From an uncultured Gemmatimonadota bacterium (lineage in GTDB: Bacteria > Gemmatimonadota > Gemmatimonadetes > Gemmatimonadales > Gemmatimonadaceae), in the NCBI GenBank assembly GCA_902826615.1, contig CADEFN010000001.1, positions 1 through 64,000 of the forward strand: a stretch of DNA of 64,000 nucleotides. Direction: 5' to 3'. The position numbers and the translations under genes are program-made. Position 1 is the stretch's first letter, and every line of letters begins with the position of its first letter. A model generated the notes under the pieces. It did no database searches. It was given only the letters and a program-made list of their open reading frames with translations, and was not told the DNA's origin. Positions 60,367 to 64,000 of this stretch are shown piece after piece.

Positions 60367-60399
60367 CGCCCCGGGCATTTGCCCGGGGCGTTGTTGTTT
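60367..60399 (+). terminator. Rho-independent terminator
   Basis: CGCCCCGGGC (60367-60376) pairs with GCCCGGGGCG (60381-60390) around ATTT and is followed by TTGTTGTTT. It ends the plug-domain gene and faces the end of the convergent gene at 60416. Confidence 0.75.
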
Positions 60400-60415
60400 G
60401 GTGAACCGCAGCGAC

Positions 60416-61090
60416 TCAGGCCCAGACGTTGTAACCCGAGAAGTGGCGGATGATGCGGTACAACCAGCCGTTGGCGGGATCACGCCGCGTCACCAGTACC
60501 GCGTCCGTTGCCGCTTCGTTGACGCAGCTACTCGAAGTGACACAGTAGTCCACCCGGCTCCAGCTCGAGAGCGACGCCGAGGGGTCCATCAGGTAGATCG
60601 CCGGCAGCTGCCCGTTGTAGTTGGGGTAGAAGCGGATGGCGTTGGCAAAGTCGATCTGCGGACGACCCTGCGAGTCTTTCCAGGTGGTGGCTGTGATCGT
60701 GATGTTGCCGGTGAGCTTGGTGCAGGAGCTCTGCCAGGTCGACGGTCCATATGAGCTGACCGCCGGATTGCAGATGGTGTACATCGGGAAGTTCACCATG
60801 TGCGACCCGAACGTGACGGTCGTGTTGGTGGTGGCCGAGAAAGTGACCTGGTAGGTCACAGCCCCAGCCGGATACGTCATCGCCGAAGTCGCGTGTCGTG
60901 GATCCACTGGCACGGGAGCGTTGCTCTCTTCTGCAACGATGGCCTGCTGCGCGACCAGGGTGGGGAGGGCCGGCGCCGCGATCTCGGGCGAAGCTGCCGG
61001 CGCCATCGGCGCCTGGTCGGCGCAAGCCGCGATCGTGATGATGACGGCGAACTTCGCCAGCTTCGGGAGACGCTTCAGGGTGTATCGCAT
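60416..61090 (-). CDS. Hypothetical exported protein
   Basis: The 224-residue protein begins with a basic N-terminus and hydrophobic segment ending ITIAACADQ, which may be a lipobox (Cys23). The rest has no recognised family: a Pro/Ala-rich linker, beta-strand-rich sequence VTYQVTFSATTNTTVTFGSHMVNFPMYTIC, several paired cysteines (TIC, SSC, YCVTSSSC) and a C-terminal YRIIRHFSGYNVWA. It is likely a secreted beta-rich protein. An upstream leader of 305 bases precedes it. Confidence 0.55.
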   Translation of the reverse strand: MRYTLKRLPKLAKFAVIITIAACADQAPMAPAASPEIAAPALPTLVAQQAIVAEESNAPVPVDPRHATSAMTYPAGAVTYQVTFSATTNTTVTFGSHMVNFPMYTICNPAVSSYGPSTWQSSCTKLTGNITITATTWKDSQGRPQIDFANAIRFYPNYNGQLPAIYLMDPSASLSSWSRVDYCVTSSSCVNEAATDAVLVTRRDPANGWLYRIIRHFSGYNVWA

Positions 61091-61395
61091 CGGTGAGTAT
61101 CCGTTGGGGGTCTGTGCTGCACTCCCCTCTAAGGCAGGGCGTGGGCCACGTCACAAACCACGTGCAACCCAGGTCCCCAACGGCATGAATAGCCGAGCCC
61201 GCTCGCGAGCACTTTGCCGCATCAGGCCACTTCGACCGACTGCGCTTCTCATTTTCGGTGAACACGGAGCAACCTGCCTACCAACCCTCCGGCACCCCAC
61301 TGTCGGCATCGTGCAAGGTCTCTTGCGCAATGCACAGCCTCTTTCGCCTCATGGACGCAGGGCCCCGAAAAGGGGGCCCTGCGCACCTCAACCGC
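61091..61395 (-). other. Gene-free interval with leader and terminator hairpin
   Basis: These 305 bases carry no gene. On the minus strand they contain the end of the 61396 gene message, including a perfect 11-base stem at 61356-61366 with 61373-61383 (loop GAAAAG), likely a terminator without a T-run, and then the leader of the gene starting at 61090. No promoter stood out by eye. Confidence 0.45.
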
Positions 61396-61986
61396 TTAGA
61401 AACGAATGGTCAGAAGGATGGGGAGCGTGGTGAAGCTGTTGACGTCGATCACCCGCCCCTCGATGCCGAACTTCTCATTGAAGCGCACCCCGCCCCCAAA
61501 CGCGATCCCGAGGTCTGTGTCGCTGGCATCGCCATCGACTCCGAAACCTGGTGTGTTCACCTCGACGTTGACACGGTTGTAGTACATGCCAACCCCACCC
61601 ATGATGTAGGGCTTTGCCTTACCCGTCGTCGTGAAGGCGTATTCCGCAGCGACCGGAATGCCGAGCAGGATCGAGCTGAGGTCGACGTTGCCGTCGCCAC
61701 CGCCGTAGCGGGCCAGGGATGGATCGAAACGCAGGTCGATCGGCAGACCTTTGAGATCCCAGCCAAACGAGGCACCGACCATGATGCCAACATCCAGGCT
61801 ATTGTCGCCGGTAGCGATGCCCGCATGAAGGGTGAACGTTGGGTTGGTGCGGGGCTTCGTTTGCTGCGGCAGGCGATTGGGTACTGCTCCAGACCGGAGC
61901 GAGTTGGGCGCGGCACGCTGTGCTTCGGCGCCAGGAGCGGCGACGAGTGTGGCCGCCAATGCCATCGCGGTCAGACCTTTCGTCAT
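61396..61986 (-). CDS. Outer-membrane beta-barrel-like protein
   Basis: The 196-residue protein has a signal peptide ending GAEAQ (about residue 22), a short linker and then alternating strands: FTLHAGIATGDNSLDVGIMVGASFGWD, DLSSILLGIPVAAEYAF, KPYIMGGVGMYYNRVNV, DLGIAFGGGVRFNEKFGIEGRVIDV, ending in the aromatic ILLTIRF that is typical for barrel insertion. It resembles small OmpA/OmpW-like eight-strand barrels with no enzymatic role. Confidence 0.7.
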   Translation of the reverse strand: MTKGLTAMALAATLVAAPGAEAQRAAPNSLRSGAVPNRLPQQTKPRTNPTFTLHAGIATGDNSLDVGIMVGASFGWDLKGLPIDLRFDPSLARYGGGDGNVDLSSILLGIPVAAEYAFTTTGKAKPYIMGGVGMYYNRVNVEVNTPGFGVDGDASDTDLGIAFGGGVRFNEKFGIEGRVIDVNSFTTLPILLTIRF

Positions 61987-62021
61987 GGAGTTCCTTTGGG
62001 GTGTTGGGAGGTGAGGCTGGA

Positions 62022-63437
62022 TCACTGAATCACGACGCGCTTGACCCATGCGCCGGACGGGAAAGTCGCCGTGGCTGCATCCACCCCATTGATCACGGCG
62101 AGTTGTTCGATGGGGATGACCGATGGGTACTGCTGATTGAACTGCGACAACGTCATGCCCGACGTGAGCCGAACGAGACGGAGCCGCGCAGGTTTCACGC
62201 TCAGCGCCGCCGGATCGGTGAGCCGCTGGAATGAACTCAGCGACGCGCGGAAGATTCGGTCGTATTGATTGAATCGCTGCTGGTCCGTGTACGCGAGGAG
62301 GCGATAGGTCGTTCCTTCGAGCTGCACAAAGGTCACCCAGCCCTGAATGACGGCCTGTTGTGTCTGAGCCTGGAACTGCGCGCTGGCGGCCGGGAGCCCG
62401 TTGATGGCCGCGCCGGACGAAGCCGACATCTGCAACCCCTGCTGCGCGCCAAACTTGGCCATCGCCTGCTGCGGGGTCGTAGCACCCTCCAGCGTCATGA
62501 CCATGATGGCGTCCTGCTGCGCACTCACGGCCGCGACCTGCTCGGCCTGGTTCTGTGTGCGCCAGCCTGCAGGAAAGTCGAGTCGCAGTTTGAGCGTGGG
62601 ATGATAGAAGACGGTCTGCGTGAAGTACCCCTGACGCGGGTCGTCACCGAAGACCATCCCGTCGATGCGCTGGAGGAATCGGTCGCGATTGACGGTGAGG
62701 GGTCCTGTGGGACGTGTCCACGCGGCAATCCGCTCCTGCGTCTTGGCAACACGATTCCCGGGGTTCGGGTGCGTGGACATCCACTCCGGCGTGCGTTCAC
62801 CGCCCCCGCTGGTGCGATCGAGCGTGCGAAACATCTCCGTCATTTCGGCGGGGTCGAACGATGCCTTCGTCATATAGCGAAAGCCCAGGTCGTCGGACTG
62901 CGTTTCGTCGTCTCGCCCGAACTTCATGAACATGAGGCCGAGTGCCTGCCCCCCGAGATCGCCAAAACGCTGCAGCTCCGGGCGCAGGATCATGGCGCCG
63001 ACAAAAAGCCCCTGGGTGAGTTGTGCCTTGGACATCTGGTTCACGGAGTGGCGCGCCGTCACGTGACCGATCTCGTGACCCAGCACCGACACCAGCTGCG
63101 CTTCGGAGTTCATGTAGCCGAGAATGCCGCGCGTCACGAAAATCGGCCCTCCGGGAAGCGCGAAGGCATTCACCGCGGGATCGTCGATGACGGTGAACGA
63201 CCATGGGAGCGAGGGGCGCTCGGAGGCGCGCGCCATCGGCATACCTAACGATTGCACGTACGACTGCAGCCCCGAGTCGGGATACACCCCCATCTGGCGG
63301 GCGGCGTCCTTGGCGGCCTCGAGACCCATGGCGACTTCCTGTGACTCGGAGACGAGGGCCAGTTCCCGGCGGCCGGTCACGGGATTGGTGGCGCAAGCGC
63401 CAAGAGCAAACACGCACACTCCAAAGCGGACCATCAT
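62022..63437 (-). CDS. M48-family metalloprotease lipoprotein with LysM-like tail
   Basis: The 471-residue protein has a lipoprotein signal, ALGAC with Cys15, from the MMVRF start at 63437; an ATG at 63464 is the alternative. The zinc motif is VLGHEIGHVTARH (HExxH), with the third ligand in DDETQSDDLGF. The catalytic domain covers about residues 25-240, then a beta-rich domain with internal repeats, and residues 425-471 resemble a LysM peptidoglycan-binding unit (LTSGMTLSQFNQQYPSVIPIEQLAVINGVD). It is probably a BepA/LoiP-like envelope protease. Confidence 0.85.
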   Translation of the reverse strand: MMVRFGVCVFALGACATNPVTGRRELALVSESQEVAMGLEAAKDAARQMGVYPDSGLQSYVQSLGMPMARASERPSLPWSFTVIDDPAVNAFALPGGPIFVTRGILGYMNSEAQLVSVLGHEIGHVTARHSVNQMSKAQLTQGLFVGAMILRPELQRFGDLGGQALGLMFMKFGRDDETQSDDLGFRYMTKASFDPAEMTEMFRTLDRTSGGGERTPEWMSTHPNPGNRVAKTQERIAAWTRPTGPLTVNRDRFLQRIDGMVFGDDPRQGYFTQTVFYHPTLKLRLDFPAGWRTQNQAEQVAAVSAQQDAIMVMTLEGATTPQQAMAKFGAQQGLQMSASSGAAINGLPAASAQFQAQTQQAVIQGWVTFVQLEGTTYRLLAYTDQQRFNQYDRIFRASLSSFQRLTDPAALSVKPARLRLVRLTSGMTLSQFNQQYPSVIPIEQLAVINGVDAATATFPSGAWVKRVVIQ

Positions 63438-63569
63438 CGGGCTGACACGCGGGGCGTGGGGCATCGGGCGGGGATGAGAGGTTCCATATGATACCAAGGC
63501 AGAGGGCTTCCCCCCAGCGCCCAGTCGCCCTACGTTGGCGCGCCGTGCTCCCGCCCGCCCCATTCCCCC

Positions 63570-64000
63570 ATGCGCCTCGTCTATTCAGCGGTACTGCTGG
63601 TCGCCGTCGCCGCGAAAGCCACTGTAGCTCAGCCTGCTTCTGATGCACGGCCGCCCATGACTGAATCGCAACCGGCGCCGTGGATCAACCTCCTCGACGA
63701 GTCCGCGAGCGGGTGGCGCGGATTCCGGCAGAAAACACTCCCCGCGGGCTGGCGCCTGGTGGATGGAGCGCTCACCCGGGTGGGCCTTGGTGGCGACATC
63801 ATCTATGGAAAGCAGGCCTTCGGCGATTTCGAGCTGGAGTTGGAGTGGATGCTCAAGCCCGTGGGCAACAGCGGCATCTTCTACAGGGCCACCGAAGAGG
63901 TGAAACGCATCTTCGAGGGTGCCCCCGAGATGCAGGTGCTGGACAACGAGCGGCATCCCGACAACAAGACCGAGCTCACGGTCGCCGGGGCGAACTACGC
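63570..64000 (+). CDS. DUF1080 (3-keto-disaccharide hydrolase family) protein, partial
   Basis: The 143 residues visible start with a signal peptide (ending AKATVAQ) and match the DUF1080/3-keto-disaccharide hydrolase fold, a concanavalin-like sandwich: NLLDESASGWRGFRQ, WRLVDGALTR, GDIIYGKQAFGDFELELEWML, GNSGIFYRATEE and EMQVLDNERHPDN. Such proteins bind or cleave sugar derivatives and are common in this phylum and in Planctomycetota. The gene continues past the right edge, so its C-terminus is unseen. Confidence 0.8.
   Translation, partial: MRLVYSAVLLVAVAAKATVAQPASDARPPMTESQPAPWINLLDESASGWRGFRQKTLPAGWRLVDGALTRVGLGGDIIYGKQAFGDFELELEWMLKPVGNSGIFYRATEEVKRIFEGAPEMQVLDNERHPDNKTELTVAGANY

Noticed and set aside
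21403-63437. Each GTTAGGC or GCCTAAC copy inside chromosomal genes as a possible attC or secondary integration site.
   Set aside because: None has a partner box and inverted arms within 150 bases, and most are in frame inside intact genes; treated as a dispersed word instead.
1-64000. CRISPR arrays, tRNA or rRNA genes, insertion sequences.
   Set aside because: No regular spacer repeats, cloverleaf or rRNA sequence, terminal inverted repeats or transposase frame seen on either strand.

Overview
The window reads as a piece of a GC-rich Gemmatimonadota chromosome. This is inferred from the dense secreted and lipoprotein repertoire (six-bladed propeller lipoprotein, DUF5916 barrel protein, sortilin/VPS10-like repeat protein, PQQ dehydrogenase, M48/LysM protease, DUF4440 proteins) and from codon use; no rRNA or other marker is present to prove it. 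No tRNA, rRNA, CRISPR array or transposase was seen.

Region 1, about 1-21,300, is best read as part of a sedentary chromosomal integron: a run of small unrelated genes, almost all on the + strand, separated by attC-like recombination sites. Six sites are complete (612-750, 1965-2099, 2734-2808, 7561-7694, 13108-13236, 19237-19331): an RYYYAAC-type box at one end, a GTTRRRY-type box (GTTAGGC/T, GTTGGCC or GTTATGC) at the other, and long inverted arms between. Several more are only left or right halves (1-61, 2653-2733, 4410-4482, 9684-9697, 10404-10458, 12161-12332, 20350-20370), so neighbouring cassettes look fused and frozen. Cassette products include a zinc-ribbon protein, an HhH protein, a propeller lipoprotein, NTF2-like proteins, DUF1801, an FKBP-like lipoprotein, GNAT, a methyltransferase, GT2, a DHFR-like reductase, alpha/beta hydrolases, a VIT1 transporter, YdeI, DinB, a MerB-like protein and VOC. 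One cassette carries two reversed genes (aspartyl-protease-like and a DUF6683-like protein). Two genes are broken: a frameshifted SgcJ-like gene and a truncated-haemoglobin remnant. No integrase lies in the window; the array runs off the left edge, where it would be expected.

Region 2, about 21,400-64,000, is ordinary chromosome with genes on both strands. It holds an FKBP lipoprotein, an alpha/beta hydrolase and argJ; a two-gene membrane/secreted operon (24362-27108); a DEAD-box helicase; a PQQ dehydrogenase; a VOC/AraC divergent pair; a flippase and two paralogous Tat-exported epimerases around an M20 peptidase; an NTP-translocase-like carrier; SET and histidine phosphatase proteins; a copper-delivery pair (a SCO-PCu(A)C fusion, then CtaG-like); a DUF5916 protein; a metallo-beta-lactamase fold protein; a BtuF-like protein; a 1,542-residue TPR/HD-GYP/GGDEF/STAND-ATPase regulator; a double cupredoxin; a VPS10-like protein; a serine hydrolase; an orphan TonB-plug protein; and an M48 protease. 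The final DUF1080 gene runs off the right edge.

A second genome-scale signal is the word CGTTAGGC/GCCTAACG, scattered through Region 2 genes on both strands. It forces rare TTA-Gly or CCT-Asn codon pairs, and it is the same word as the integron core site.
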